A stretch of 64,000 nt of DNA, from NCBI RefSeq assembly GCF_018860825.1, contig NZ_JAHKPZ010000030.1, positions 287,695 through 351,694 of the forward strand, given 5' to 3'. Shown here piece after piece: positions 18,449 through 29,273 of this stretch. The translations under genes were made by a program, and so were the position numbers. Under the pieces are notes generated by a model. That model searched no databases. It saw only the letters and a list, made by a program, of their open reading frames with translations, and was not told the origin of the DNA. The stretch's first letter is position 1; every line of letters starts with the position of its first letter. The DNA is from Lacinutrix sp. C3R15. Its GTDB lineage: Bacteria > Bacteroidota > Bacteroidia > Flavobacteriales > Flavobacteriaceae.

Positions 18449-19897
18449 ATGGAAAAGACTATAGACGAAAGCAAACAAGGTGAAAACCTTGTTCTAGAGA
18501 ATAAAGAAGGAAATACGCGCAAACTTTTTATTGAAAGTTATGGCTGTGCTATGAATTTTAGCGACAGTGAAATTGTTGCTTCTATTCTATCTAATCAAGG
18601 ATTTAACACTACACAAAACCTTGAAGATGCAGATTTGGTTCTGGTAAATACCTGCTCTATTCGTGATAAAGCAGAACAAACGGTAAGAAAACGTTTAGAA
18701 AAATATAACAAGGTTAAGAAAAAAGTAAACCCAAACATGAAAGTTGGGGTTTTAGGCTGTATGGCAGAACGCTTAAAAAGCAAGTTTTTAGAAGAAGAAA
18801 AAATTGTAGATCTTGTTGTTGGCCCAGATGCTTATAAAGACTTACCAAACTTACTAGCAGAAGTTGATGATGGTAGAGACGCTATAAATGTTATCTTATC
18901 TAAAGAAGAAACCTATGGCGATATATCACCTGTACGTTTAAATACTAATGGCGTTACAGCATTTGTTTCTATTACACGTGGTTGTGATAATATGTGTACC
19001 TTTTGTGTAGTTCCTTTTACAAGAGGAAGAGAACGTAGTCGTGACCCTCAAAGCATTATAGAAGAAATAAACGACCTTCATAACAGAGGCTACAAAGAAA
19101 TAACCTTACTTGGCCAAAACGTTGATAGCTATTTATGGTATGGTGGAGGTTTAAAAAAGGATTTTGCAAAAGCTACAGACTTTCAAAAAGCAACGGCTAC
19201 TAATTTTGCAAAGCTTTTAGAACTATGTGCAGAAGCACAACCTAAAATGCGTATTCGTTTTTCTACTTCTAATCCGCAAGACATGACTTTAGACGTGGTA
19301 GAAACTATGGCGAAATATGAAAACATCTGTAACTATATTCATTTACCTGTACAAAGCGGAAGCGACAGGATTTTAAAAGAAATGAACAGACAACATACGC
19401 GTCAAGAGTACATGGAGCTTATAGACAATATTAAACGTATTCTTCCTGAATGTACTATTAGCCAAGATATGATTACAGGTTTTCCAACAGAAACCGAAAA
19501 AGATCATCAAGATACCTTGAGTTTAATGCAGTATGTAAAATATGCATTTGGTTATATGTTTGCGTATTCTGAAAGACCAGGAACCATGGCAGAACGTAAG
19601 CTAGAAGATGACGTTCCTTTAGAAGTAAAGAAAAGACGCCTACAAGAAGTCATTGATTTACAGCTAGCGCATAGTTTAGAAAAAACCCAATCGTTTATTG
19701 GTAAAACCGTAGAAGTTTTAATTGAAAAAGAAGCCAGAAAAGGCGATCAGGATTGGTCTGGAAGAAACAGCCAAAACCTACTTTGTGTTTTTCCTAAAGA
19801 AAACTATAAAGTTGGAGACTTTGTAAACGTAAAAATAACACGAGTTACAAAAACTACTTTAATTGGTGAAGCAATAGGTTTAAGCACTAATAATTAA
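18449..19897 (+). CDS. miaB: tRNA-2-methylthio-N6-isopentenyladenosine methylthiotransferase
   Basis: Radical SAM enzyme that adds a methylthio group to i6A37 of tRNAs. From the ATG at 18449 the protein is 482 aa; an in-frame TTG two codons upstream is not preferred. N-terminal UPF0004 domain with the auxiliary cluster cysteines C33 (ESYGCAMN), C69 (NTCSIRD) and C104 (LGCMAER); radical SAM cysteines C179, C183 and C186 in [11 protein letters not shown]-terminal TRAM domain. An insertion of about 15 residues rich in Lys, Ala, Thr and Phe ([20 protein letters not shown]) follows the LGQNVDSY motif. First gene of a plus-strand run reaching groEL. Confidence 0.97.
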   Translation: MEKTIDESKQGENLVLENKEGNTRKLFIESYGCAMNFSDSEIVASILSNQGFNTTQNLEDADLVLVNTCSIRDKAEQTVRKRLEKYNKVKKKVNPNMKVGVLGCMAERLKSKFLEEEKIVDLVVGPDAYKDLPNLLAEVDDGRDAINVILSKEETYGDISPVRLNTNGVTAFVSITRGCDNMCTFCVVPFTRGRERSRDPQSIIEEINDLHNRGYKEITLLGQNVDSYLWYGGGLKKDFAKATDFQKATATNFAKLLELCAEAQPKMRIRFSTSNPQDMTLDVVETMAKYENICNYIHLPVQSGSDRILKEMNRQHTRQEYMELIDNIKRILPECTISQDMITGFPTETEKDHQDTLSLMQYVKYAFGYMFAYSERPGTMAERKLEDDVPLEVKKRRLQEVIDLQLAHSLEKTQSFIGKTVEVLIEKEARKGDQDWSGRNSQNLLCVFPKENYKVGDFVNVKITRVTKTTLIGEAIGLSTNN

Positions 19898-19958
19898 ATA
19901 AAACATGACAAAAAACTAAAGCTTTTTTGTTTATTTAAAATATTTTAAAAAATAGAAA

Positions 19959-19979
19959 TCTAGGCCTTATAAGTCTAGA
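19959..19979. promoter_or_regulatory. Imperfect dyad upstream of the sigma-54 activator gene
   Basis: TCTAG and CTAGA arms flank the self-complementary core CTTATAAG. It lies 17 bases before the start codon. Possible operator or weak hairpin; unproven. Confidence 0.25.
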
Positions 19980-19996
19980 CTCTAGCATCTAAATAT

Positions 19997-21259
19997 ATGG
20001 AATCTATACAATCTATAAAACAACGTTTTGGTATCATTGGTAATGATGCAACACTTAACCGTGCCATAGAAAAAGCCATACAAGTTGCACCAACAGATAT
20101 TTCGGTATTAGTCACTGGTGAATCTGGAGTTGGTAAAGAGAGTATTCCTAAAATTATACATTCGCTCTCTCACAGAAAACACGGTAAATATATTGCAGTA
20201 AACTGTGGAGCAATACCTGAAGGAACCATAGACTCTGAGCTTTTTGGTCATGAAAAAGGAGCTTTTACAGGAGCAACAGCAACTAGAAATGGGTATTTTG
20301 AAGTAGCAGACGGAGGAACCATTTTTTTAGATGAAGTTGGTGAACTACCATTAACTACTCAAGTACGCTTACTGCGTGTTCTTGAAAACGGCGAGTTTAT
20401 TAAAGTTGGTTCTAGTAAAGTACAAAAAACAAACGTACGTATTGTTGCTGCAACAAACGTAAACATGTTTGAAGCCATTAAAAAAGAAAAGTTTAGAGAA
20501 GATTTATACTACAGATTAAGCACTGTAGAAATAAACCTTCCTCCGCTTCGTGAACGCAAAGAAGACATTCACTTATTATTTAGAAAATTTGCTAGTGACT
20601 TTGCATTAAAATACAAAATGCCAACCATTAAACTGTCTGAAGATGCAGTACAAATACTACTTAAATTTAGATGGTCTGGTAACATAAGACAATTACGAAA
20701 TGTAGCGGAACAAATTTCTGTTTTAGAACAAAATCGCACTATAGACGCTATCACTTTACAAAGCTACTTACCAACAGGAAGCACTAATTTACCTGCTATT
20801 ATTAAAAACACCAAAGCAGAAAGCGATTTTAGTAATGAGCGTGAAATCTTGTACAAGGTTTTATTTGATATGAAATCAGATTTAAACGATCTTAAAAAGC
20901 TTACTATGGAACTCATGAAAAATGGTAATGCTACCGAAGTACAAGAAAAAAACGAAAGCTTAATTCAAAAAATATATGGCAATGAAGAAGATGCAGATTA
21001 TGAAGATGCAAAAGAAGAAAATGTAGAATTGCTATCTATTCCAGAAAACACAAATTCAGAAAGCATACAAGATACTGCAGATAAATATCATTTTGCAGAA
21101 GAAATTGAAGAAGAAGAAACCCTTTCTTTGCACGATAAAGAATTAGAATTAATAAAAAAATCTTTAGAACGTCACCAAGGAAAACGTAAATTAGCAGCTG
21201 CCGAACTGGGTATAAGTGAGCGTACACTTTACAGAAAAATTAAACAATTTGATTTATAA
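19997..21259 (+). CDS. Sigma-54 interacting transcriptional activator without a receiver domain
   Basis: Bacterial enhancer-binding protein, 420 aa. The AAA+ domain starts almost at the N-terminus (residues about 12-245): Walker A GESGVGKE (41-48), the sigma-54-contacting GAFTGA loop (88-93), Walker B GGTIFLDE (106-113) and LPPLRERKEDI. There is no receiver, PAS or GAF input domain. A variable acidic linker (about 255-375) contains a likely coiled coil, and the C-terminus is a Fis-type helix-turn-helix (KLAAAELGISERTLYRKIKQ). Activity must be set by expression level, partners or the linker. Lies between miaB and lptE; the sigma-54 type promoter before groES, 2.2 kb downstream, is a possible target. 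Confidence 0.92.
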   Translation: MESIQSIKQRFGIIGNDATLNRAIEKAIQVAPTDISVLVTGESGVGKESIPKIIHSLSHRKHGKYIAVNCGAIPEGTIDSELFGHEKGAFTGATATRNGYFEVADGGTIFLDEVGELPLTTQVRLLRVLENGEFIKVGSSKVQKTNVRIVAATNVNMFEAIKKEKFREDLYYRLSTVEINLPPLRERKEDIHLLFRKFASDFALKYKMPTIKLSEDAVQILLKFRWSGNIRQLRNVAEQISVLEQNRTIDAITLQSYLPTGSTNLPAIIKNTKAESDFSNEREILYKVLFDMKSDLNDLKKLTMELMKNGNATEVQEKNESLIQKIYGNEEDADYEDAKEENVELLSIPENTNSESIQDTADKYHFAEEIEEEETLSLHDKELELIKKSLERHQGKRKLAAAELGISERTLYRKIKQFDL

Positions 21260-21437
21260 CTAAGTTTTTGGTAACTGTTTTAAACACATAACTTATATAT
21301 TAACACAACTTTATAGACAGCAATTAAGAAGTTTAAATATATTCGTATTACAAAAAGCTTTTAAAAACAGGTAGCTGTAAGCAGAAAAAATAAAAACCAA
21401 AAGTACTCTACTTAACTTATCGAAGCGTCTTTAACAT

Positions 21438-21944
21438 ATGAAAAACATAAAACGAATATTCCTTTTACTAATTACAACTACCTTTTTAGGTTGTGGTTAC
21501 TATTCATTTACAGGAGCATCTATTGCCTCAAACATAAAAACTTTTCAGGTCAATTATTTTCAAAATAATGCCATTTTAGTAGAGCCTGGTTTAAACAGAG
21601 ATTTCACCATTGCATTACAAGATTTAATTACCAATCAAACCAATTTAAGTTTGCTAAACTCCAATGCCGATTTGGTTTACGAAGGAGAAATTGTAGAATA
21701 CAGAATTTCACCAACAACAGCAACTTCAGAAAATACAGCTGCTCAAAACCGTTTAACTATAGGTGTTAATGTTAGATTTTTTAATAAGAAAAATGAAGAA
21801 GACGATTTTGAAAGACGTTTTTCTTTTTATTATGATTATGGTGCAAGCGAACAACTTACAGGTTCTATAAAAACTACAGCTTTTGAAGAAATTTTTGAAC
21901 GCCTAACACAAGACATCTTTAATGCATCACTAGCTAATTGGTAG
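21438..21944 (+). CDS. lptE: LPS assembly lipoprotein LptE
   Basis: Outer membrane lipoprotein that partners LptD in lipopolysaccharide insertion, 168 aa. Signal peptide with lipobox ending at Cys19 (TTFLGCGYYSFTGAS). The opening GYYSFTGASI with later SNIKTFQVNYFQNNA is typical of the Bacteroidota LptE (LptE/DUF-like) family. Located after the sigma-54 activator with a 178-base gap in which no gene is seen. Confidence 0.88.
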   Translation: MKNIKRIFLLLITTTFLGCGYYSFTGASIASNIKTFQVNYFQNNAILVEPGLNRDFTIALQDLITNQTNLSLLNSNADLVYEGEIVEYRISPTTATSENTAAQNRLTIGVNVRFFNKKNEEDDFERRFSFYYDYGASEQLTGSIKTTAFEEIFERLTQDIFNASLANW

Positions 21945-22025
21945 CTTAATTATTAAAATATTATTTTTTTGTTTGTTTTAAAAATTCCAAAACAAAAAAA
22001 TAAAACACTAAATTTAACCAAGCTA

Positions 22026-22949
22026 ATGAACAACACGGACTTTACATACTTAGTACAACATCCTCAAAAAGTTACCGCTTCGCAAACAGAAGCTTTAAAG
22101 ACACTTCTTGAAGATTTTCCGTATTGTCAATCTGCAAGAGCTATTTACCTAAAAGGTCTAAAAAACAAAGAAAGCTTTAACTACAACCAAGAACTAAAAA
22201 AAACAGCAAGCTATACTACAGACAGAAGTATCTTGTTTGATTATATCACATCGCAAGAATTTATTCAAAACGAAATCTCGCAACACATAAAACAAAATGC
22301 AGAACACGTAAAAGATATATTAGTAGATGTTGAAGACCTTTCGGTAAACAAAAAAGTTACTTTAGATGATGGATTAAAACAACAAATAAAAGATACAACC
22401 GGAGTTTTAGACCCAGATTTATTTCAACCAAAAGTAGAACGAACAAAAATTGCAAGCTTTAACCCAGACACTTCTACACAAAACAAAGAAGAAAAAGCAA
22501 TAGAAACACCCGAAACCATTGCTGCAAATAAAATTTTAAATATTGGCAAGCCTTTAGAGTTTGACCATAATGAAACACATTCGTTTAACGAATGGTTAAA
22601 ATTAGCACGCTACACACCTATTCAAAGAGAAGAAAACATAGAAATAACAGAAGAAATAAAAACCAATAGGAAGAAAAAATTTGAACTTATTGAAAAATTT
22701 ATAACTAAAAACCCCAAACTAAAACCAGCAAAAACAACTAAGGCTAATATTAATATTGCCGAAGAACAAATGATACAACCAGAAGCACTAATGACAGAAA
22801 CATTAGCGCGAATTTATGTAGAACAAAAAAACTATAAAAAGGCAATACAATCTTATAAAATATTAAGTTTGAAATATCCAGAAAAAAGTGGTTTCTTTGC
22901 AGACCAAATTAAAGCAGTAAAACAATTACAAGAACAAAACAATAAATAA
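22026..22949 (+). CDS. Hypothetical protein with TPR-like C-terminus
   Basis: 307 aa from the ATG at 22026; a TTG start 19 codons upstream would add a basic stretch of no evident function and is not preferred. No signal peptide or membrane segment. The N-terminal 85 residues (DFTYLVQHPQ, LEDFPYCQSARAIYLKGLKN) look helical, the middle is acidic and low in complexity, and the last 50 residues (LARIYVEQKNYKKAIQSYKI) resemble a tetratricopeptide repeat. Conserved next to lptE and secG in flavobacteria as far as I recall. Function unknown. It ends 4 bases before secG. Confidence 0.75.
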   Translation: MNNTDFTYLVQHPQKVTASQTEALKTLLEDFPYCQSARAIYLKGLKNKESFNYNQELKKTASYTTDRSILFDYITSQEFIQNEISQHIKQNAEHVKDILVDVEDLSVNKKVTLDDGLKQQIKDTTGVLDPDLFQPKVERTKIASFNPDTSTQNKEEKAIETPETIAANKILNIGKPLEFDHNETHSFNEWLKLARYTPIQREENIEITEEIKTNRKKKFELIEKFITKNPKLKPAKTTKANINIAEEQMIQPEALMTETLARIYVEQKNYKKAIQSYKILSLKYPEKSGFFADQIKAVKQLQEQNNK

Positions 22950-22953
22950 TAAC

Positions 22954-23283
22954 ATGTTTACAGTATTTTTAATATTAATAGTAGTGGTAGCATTTTTACT
23001 AGTTGTAGTGATTATGGTACAAAACCCAAAAGGAGGCGGATTATCATCATCATTTGGTGGTGGAGGAACACAACAATTAGGTGGTGTTCAAAAAACTACC
23101 GACTTTTTAGACAAAAGCACATGGACGCTTGCAACTATTTTAATTGTATTAATTTTAGTTTCTAACGTTGCTATCAACGGTGGTTCTGCCACTACAGAAT
23201 CTAAAGCTTTAGATACTGAAAATGTTACACAACCTATAGAAGTACCAACAGCTCCTGCGCAAACAGAAGAAACACCAGAATAA
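22954..23283 (+). CDS. secG: Preprotein translocase subunit SecG
   Basis: Small accessory subunit of the SecYEG channel, 109 aa. Two TM helices (about 1-20 and 52-70) flank the conserved loop NPKGGGLSSSFGGGGTQQLG, diagnostic for SecG. The C-terminal tail is Thr/Pro/Glu-rich, as in many Bacteroidota. Starts 4 bases after the preceding gene and is followed by a strong terminator, so it ends the miaB-side transcription unit. Confidence 0.95.
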   Translation: MFTVFLILIVVVAFLLVVVIMVQNPKGGGLSSSFGGGGTQQLGGVQKTTDFLDKSTWTLATILIVLILVSNVAINGGSATTESKALDTENVTQPIEVPTAPAQTEETPE

Positions 23284-23309
23284 ACTATTTTTTTTATAAA
23301 ATAGCACTA

Positions 23310-23341
23310 AATGCCAACCTATAAAGTTGGCATTTTTTTTT
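23310..23341 (+). terminator. Rho-independent terminator after secG
   Basis: Stem AATGCCAAC / GTTGGCATT with a 7-base loop, then a long T run. It isolates groESL from the upstream genes. Confidence 0.88.
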
Positions 23342-23405
23342 ACCCTAAATTTATTTTAAACATAAAACATTTTAGGTTTCTGAAACTTTGTCAGTCCTAC
23401 CCTGT

Positions 23406-23421
23406 TGGCACATTTTTAGCT
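23406..23421 (+). promoter_or_regulatory. Sigma-54 type (-24/-12) promoter of groESL
   Basis: TGGCACATTTTTAGCT matches the sigma-54 consensus TGGCACG-N4-TTGCW with the invariant GG (23407-23408) and GC (23419-23420) separated by exactly 10 bases; the deviations are A for G at the end of TGGCACG and TAGCT for TTGCW. A start site about 12 bases on (near 23432) would give a 37-base leader to groES. No CIRCE element (TTAGCACTC-N9-GAGTGCTAA) is present here. Confidence 0.6.
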
Positions 23422-23468
23422 TGCTATTAAAGCAATAAAATTATTATAACTAAATAAAATATATACAA

Positions 23469-23747
23469 ATGAGTAAAGTAAACATCAAGCCACTTGCAGA
23501 TCGCGTTTTAGTAGAACCACTTCCTGCAGAAACACAAACAGCATCTGGTTTATTTATTCCAGATTCTGCACAAGAAAAACAACACAAAGGTACTGTTGTA
23601 GCAATAGGAACAGGTAAAAAAGATGATCCTCTTACTGTAAAAGTAGGAGATACTGTTCTTTACGGAAAATATTCAGGTAGCGAATTAAAATTAGATGGTA
23701 TAAACTATTTAATGATGCGCGAAGAAGATATAATGGCTATTATATAA
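23469..23747 (+). CDS. groES: Co-chaperonin GroES
   Basis: 10-kDa co-chaperonin capping GroEL, 92 aa. Recognised from [20 protein letters not shown], the mobile loop ([15 protein letters not shown]) and the C-terminal [10 protein letters not shown]. First gene of the groES-groEL pair; its own promoter region carries a sigma-54 like element. Confidence 0.98.
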   Translation: MSKVNIKPLADRVLVEPLPAETQTASGLFIPDSAQEKQHKGTVVAIGTGKKDDPLTVKVGDTVLYGKYSGSELKLDGINYLMMREEDIMAII

Positions 23748-23760
23748 ACAAATTCAATTG

Positions 23761-23794
23761 TCACACTGAGCACTACTAAAGTGACTCTGTGTGA
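23761..23794 (+). repeat. Intercistronic hairpin between groES and groEL
   Basis: TCACACTGAG (23761-23770) pairs with CTCTGTGTGA (23785-23794) with one mismatch, and CACT/AGTG extends the stem inwards. It lies 14 bases after the groES stop. It may affect mRNA processing or the ratio of the two proteins. There is no T run, so it is not a classical terminator. Confidence 0.5.
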
Positions 23795-23819
23795 TTTTAT
23801 ATTATTAATTTCAATTAAA

Positions 23820-25497
<1,678 letters not shown>

Positions 25498-25554
25498 TAT
25501 AGCAAACACTATTATTACCTTAAATAAACGAATTTATTAGAGGTAATTAAATAT

Positions 25555-25594
25555 AAAAAACGCTTCTAGATTAATTTCTAGAAGCGTTTTTTTA
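25555..25594 (+). terminator. Strong terminator after groEL
   Basis: A 16-bp perfect stem (AAAAAACGCTTCTAGA and complement) with a 6-base loop and a T run, beginning about 58 bases after the groEL stop. Confidence 0.9.
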
Positions 25595-25681
25595 TTAAAA
25601 ATTCTCGTCATTTTTTTTAAACTACTACTTTCAAAAGTATTTAAACAATTCTATAACTTGTATTTGCAAAGCATGTTACAT

Positions 25682-25713
25682 AAAAAAGCCTGAATTTAAT
25701 TCAGGCTTTTTTT
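25682..25713 (-). terminator. Bidirectional terminator after the HMA protein gene
   Basis: AAAAAAGCCTGAATT pairs with AATTCAGGCTTTTTT around a very short loop, giving T runs in both directions. On the minus strand it lies about 30 bases beyond the stop of the gene at 25745-26101. Confidence 0.82.
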
Positions 25714-25744
25714 ATTACTTTTTCTCTTTTACTCTTTTACTCTT

Positions 25745-26101
25745 TTATTCTTTATGATCGTCTTTTACTTTTTCATCACGATATCTACAACAAGGATGCA
25801 CACTATTATAAGCTTCCTCTGTAGCTTTTAAATCTTTAGTATCATGACCTGCTGCAGCAATACCTGTATGAATTTCGTTTAAATTGGTTTTTGTTTCATT
25901 ATAAATAAGTTGTAATTCATGCGTATCTACACTCCAAATTGCAGATTTTACACCTTTAATTTTAAAGCATGCTTTTTCAATTCTGTCTTTACACATACCA
26001 CAAACACCATCTACCTCAATAGTTGCTTTTGCGTTTTTGTTTTGAGCAAATGATGTTACTCCTACAAATAATAAAACTAGTAATGCTATTGTTTTTTTCA
26101 T
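25745..26101 (-). CDS. Secreted heavy-metal-associated (HMA) domain protein
   Basis: 118 aa with a signal peptide (MKKTIALLVLLFVGVTSFAQ). The HMA fold follows, with the metal-binding CGMC (about 34-37) at the usual first loop, and a C-terminal Cys/His-rich tail (VHPCCRYRDEKVKDDHKE) that may add metal ligands. Probably a periplasmic metallochaperone for copper or a similar soft metal. Last gene of a minus-strand metal cluster (TonB receptor, HMA-MauE-like protein, HYC_CC_PP protein). A small hairpin (26107-26122) sits just before its ATG. Confidence 0.85.
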   Translation of the reverse strand: MKKTIALLVLLFVGVTSFAQNKNAKATIEVDGVCGMCKDRIEKACFKIKGVKSAIWSVDTHELQLIYNETKTNLNEIHTGIAAAGHDTKDLKATEEAYNSVHPCCRYRDEKVKDDHKE

Positions 26102-26106
26102 AATAT

Positions 26107-26122
26107 TGCTCGCCTAAGCGAG
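26107..26122 (-). repeat. Intercistronic hairpin before the HMA gene
   Basis: CTCGC-CTAA-GCGAG (26109-26122) forms a compact hairpin a few bases upstream of the ATG at 26101. One of three such hairpins in the spacers of this cluster. Confidence 0.4.
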
Positions 26123-26200
26123 TATTTTTTTAATTAAACTTTATTTTTTATTTACTTCTTTTTTAACGTTTTTGCCTTCCTAAAGAAAGAAAAGGAATTG

Positions 26201-28441
26201 TTACTGTATTTTAAATCGTAATCCTGCATAATAATTAGACCCATAAATTGGGCCATACACAAAAGTAGTATCAAAATTTGAACCAAAAGGATCCTCTGCT
26301 CCTAAAATAGGATTACTTTGTCTTACATTAGTAACATTTTCTCCTCCTAAATATACTTCAAATTTTGGAGAAAACACTTTGGTAACCTGCACGTTTAAAG
26401 TACCTATTGTTGGTGTATAGTCTCCCAATTGGTATTGTAATGGGCTTGATGCTGTAGAAGAAAAACGCTGTTTACCTAACCAGTTAAATGTTGCATCCAT
26501 TTTCCAATGCCCTGTTTTTCCTTCTTTAATTGCTGTTTCATATGAAGCATTTGCAAAAAATCTGTTTTTAGGCACCAATGGTTTTTCTAATTTTTCTGAA
26601 CCATATTGTGTTTGCACATCATAATACTTGTATGCTAAACGCATATCAAAACCCTCAAAAGCATTGTAATTAAATTCTGCTTGAAAACTATTCGCATAGC
26701 TATCTCCTTCTAAGTTATAAAAATTTATTTCTTGTGCATTTTCATAATCTACAACGACCTGGTTTTTAAAATCGGTTTTATAATAATCTACAGTTATATC
26801 TGCTTTTCTGTTAAACAAATTAAATCCTTGTAAAAAAGAAACCCCATAATTCCATGCAATTTCTGGATCTAAACCATATATTTCTCCATCTGTATTTAAA
26901 ATATTAATACTTCTTGATGTGGAGAATATATTTTGGTTTTCGGCAAAAATACTGGCACTACGTTTTCCTCTTCCAAAAGAAGCTCGCAATGCAGATTTAC
27001 CCCAAGGTGTATATCTAGCATGTACTCTTGGCGTAATAAATGTTCCTAATAGATTATGAGAATCTACACGAATTCCTGCAGTTACGTTAAGGTTTTTTAA
27101 ATTATCATAAGCATATTCAAAAAAGGCTCCAAAGTCTGCTTCATTTCTTCCGTAATCTATAGTATTAACTACTTCATCATAATGATCATAAGTGTAACTC
27201 AATCCTGTTTTAAACTTACTTCTAGAATCACTAATAATAGAACTATAAATTATAGTAGTATATAAACTGTTTTGTTTAATATCATAGTCATTTAACCCAA
27301 AATAAGAATCTTGTTCATGACTACTATAAGCCGTTTGCACACCAATACTTTGCCAAGGAATTTCTGGATTTACGTACCCAAATTTTGCAGAAACCTCATA
27401 GCGTTGTGTATCTATTTCTCCTCCCCAAGCATTGGTTGTACCTCGATCTGTTTTTGGGTCAAAACCTACTTCACCTGTTTGCTTTTCGTCGTTTAAAAAT
27501 TTAAAATTAACAAAGCTTACTAATCCTTTTTCTTGATTGGTATACTGCCAACGATTCATTAGGTTAATTTGATTATATAGTGGCATATCTAAAAAACCAT
27601 CATCATTTACATCGTGTTTTTCATTATGCATATTACCATGCAGGTAAATACCTGTGTCCCATTTTTCGCTCACTTTAGTATTAAAATGTGTATTTAATTC
27701 TAAACGCGTATTACTTGCTCCGTAAAGGTTTACATAAAATTTATCATCTGTAGACGGTTTTACAAGCTCTGCATTTATTTGTCCTGCAATACTTTCAAAA
27801 CCAGTTACTACGCTTCCTGCTCCTTTGGTTATTTGTATACTTTCTACCCAAGTACCTGGAATAAAACTTAAACCAAATGCTTGTGATGCGCCACGAATTG
27901 AGGGTATATTTTCGGTTGCAATTAACAGATAAGGACTGGTTAAACCTAACATTTTAATTTGTCTAGTTCCTGTTACTGCATCTGCAAAATTAACATCAAT
28001 TGAAGGATTGGTTTCAAAACTTTCAGAAAGATTACAACATGCTGCTTTTAGCAACTCTTTGCTACTTACTGTAAATGTATTTGCTGCATTTAAATAAGAT
28101 TTTGCAGTTGCTTGCTTTCTTGAAGTTATTGTTACTTCGCTCAATTCGCTTTTAGACTCTAATACCACATGAACTTTTTGAGGTTTAGTAATCGTTAAAG
28201 TATCGGTTTTAAAACCAACGTAACTAACCACTAATCTTTTATAAGAGGCATTGTACGGAATGGTAAAATTACCATCAAAATCTGAAGTAGTACCAACCGT
28301 TGTATCCAGCCAATATACATTTGCGCCAAACAAAGGCAAGTGTTCATTTGCTTGATTGGCTTCCATAACCATTCCGCTAATTTTATCTTGCGAAAAAGTT
28401 ATAAGAGGAAGCATCAATAATATATATAATATTTTTTTCAT
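26201..28441 (-). CDS. TonB-dependent outer membrane receptor
   Basis: 746-aa outer membrane transporter with signal peptide (MKKILYILLMLPLITFSQ), an N-terminal carboxypeptidase-regulatory-like beta domain (about 20-105, ending near HVVLESKSELSEV), a plug domain (about 110-235) and a beta-barrel ending in the aromatic-rich strand YGSNYYAGLRFKIQ. A Cys-Cys pair in the plug (KAACCNLSESFETNPS) is unusual for sugar receptors. The flanking HMA-domain genes suggest that it imports a metal or metal complex rather than glycans; no SusD partner is present. That assignment is inference from context. Confidence 0.88.
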   Translation of the reverse strand: MKKILYILLMLPLITFSQDKISGMVMEANQANEHLPLFGANVYWLDTTVGTTSDFDGNFTIPYNASYKRLVVSYVGFKTDTLTITKPQKVHVVLESKSELSEVTITSRKQATAKSYLNAANTFTVSSKELLKAACCNLSESFETNPSIDVNFADAVTGTRQIKMLGLTSPYLLIATENIPSIRGASQAFGLSFIPGTWVESIQITKGAGSVVTGFESIAGQINAELVKPSTDDKFYVNLYGASNTRLELNTHFNTKVSEKWDTGIYLHGNMHNEKHDVNDDGFLDMPLYNQINLMNRWQYTNQEKGLVSFVNFKFLNDEKQTGEVGFDPKTDRGTTNAWGGEIDTQRYEVSAKFGYVNPEIPWQSIGVQTAYSSHEQDSYFGLNDYDIKQNSLYTTIIYSSIISDSRSKFKTGLSYTYDHYDEVVNTIDYGRNEADFGAFFEYAYDNLKNLNVTAGIRVDSHNLLGTFITPRVHARYTPWGKSALRASFGRGKRSASIFAENQNIFSTSRSINILNTDGEIYGLDPEIAWNYGVSFLQGFNLFNRKADITVDYYKTDFKNQVVVDYENAQEINFYNLEGDSYANSFQAEFNYNAFEGFDMRLAYKYYDVQTQYGSEKLEKPLVPKNRFFANASYETAIKEGKTGHWKMDATFNWLGKQRFSSTASSPLQYQLGDYTPTIGTLNVQVTKVFSPKFEVYLGGENVTNVRQSNPILGAEDPFGSNFDTTFVYGPIYGSNYYAGLRFKIQ

Positions 28442-28454
28442 TGTATGTTTTTTA

Positions 28455-28472
28455 TTTCCTTGAAAAAGGAAA
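28455..28472 (-). repeat. Intercistronic hairpin between the HMA-MauE-like and receptor genes
   Basis: TTTCCTT-GAAA-AAGGAAA lies 13 bases upstream of the receptor start. Same TTCC/GGAA arm style as hairpins at 29241-29256 and 62044-62071. Confidence 0.4.
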
Positions 28473-28478
28473 TTTATT

Positions 28479-29204
28479 TTAATTGTAAATTTTTAGTATC
28501 ATGATTATAGCCATAACCAGCATGATGCTATTTTCTATAAAGGTAGCTTTAGTCATTGGCAACTTTAATGCGGTACCAAGGCATGCACATTGTATTGCTT
28601 TTTTATCTAATAAGCTTTTGGTTACACCAACGGTTGTGATTCCTAAAACAATTATTGTAATTAATAATGCTAACGGAATTTGTATGCGCATTAAGAATAA
28701 AACACCCAATGCTAATTCTATAAAAGGATAGACCCAACCATAGGCAGGAATTAATTTTGCTAACGGATCATACATTTTAAAAGATTCTGGAAATCCTTTT
28801 AAATCTAAAAACTTAAAAAAGCTAAAAACCAGATAAAAAAGCCCCATGAAATCTAACATGAATGCAGAAGAATTCCATGGCTTATAGTTTAGTAAAACCG
28901 AAGCGCCAATAATAAAAATAAAGATTAAAAACAACGGAAAAAGTTGTTGCAAATCTGTTTTTTCTTCCTCTTTTTTAGCAGAAGAGAACACATTAACTTC
29001 TTCTTTTTTAGAAATAGTATATTTATTAGAAAGCGCTTTTTGTAAGGTTTCTAAAGATATATGTGTAGACATTGTAATAGTAACTTCCTGAGCTTGTAAA
29101 TGCGCAGTTGCATTGGTTACCTGTTTTAAAGCTTTTAATTCTTTTTCTACAGATGCTTTACAACCATTACATGTCATTCCTGTAACTGTATAGGTATGTT
29201 GCAT
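28479..29204 (-). CDS. HMA domain fused to a MauE/DoxX-like membrane domain
   Basis: 241 aa. An N-terminal HMA domain (1-70) has the metal site MTCNGCKASVEKEL. After a linker, four TM helices (about 88-108, 113-133, 150-175 and 180-200, with a last one near the C-terminus) resemble the MauE/DoxX-like fold, including LIPAYGWVYPFIELALG and a cytosolic CACLG cysteine pair. This fusion is a plausible inner membrane metal transporter, similar in logic to a MerP-MerT fusion. It lies between the HYC_CC_PP gene and the TonB receptor gene on the same strand. Confidence 0.8.
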   Translation of the reverse strand: MQHTYTVTGMTCNGCKASVEKELKALKQVTNATAHLQAQEVTITMSTHISLETLQKALSNKYTISKKEEVNVFSSAKKEEEKTDLQQLFPLFLIFIFIIGASVLLNYKPWNSSAFMLDFMGLFYLVFSFFKFLDLKGFPESFKMYDPLAKLIPAYGWVYPFIELALGVLFLMRIQIPLALLITIIVLGITTVGVTKSLLDKKAIQCACLGTALKLPMTKATFIENSIMLVMAIIMILKIYN

Positions 29205-29240
29205 GAATTTATGTTTGATGTATTAAAATAAGTAATTGTT

Positions 29241-29256
29241 TTCCGTTAAAACGGAA
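29241..29256 (-). repeat. Intercistronic hairpin upstream of the HMA-MauE-like gene
   Basis: TTCCGTT-AA-AACGGAA, a perfect 7-bp stem about 37 bases before the ATG. No T run follows, so termination is unlikely. Confidence 0.4.
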
Positions 29257-29273
29257 GTAAAAACATTAAAAAA

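Noticed and set aside
23342-23468. CIRCE element upstream of groES
   Set aside because: No TTAGCACTC-N9-GAGTGCTAA or close variant is present.
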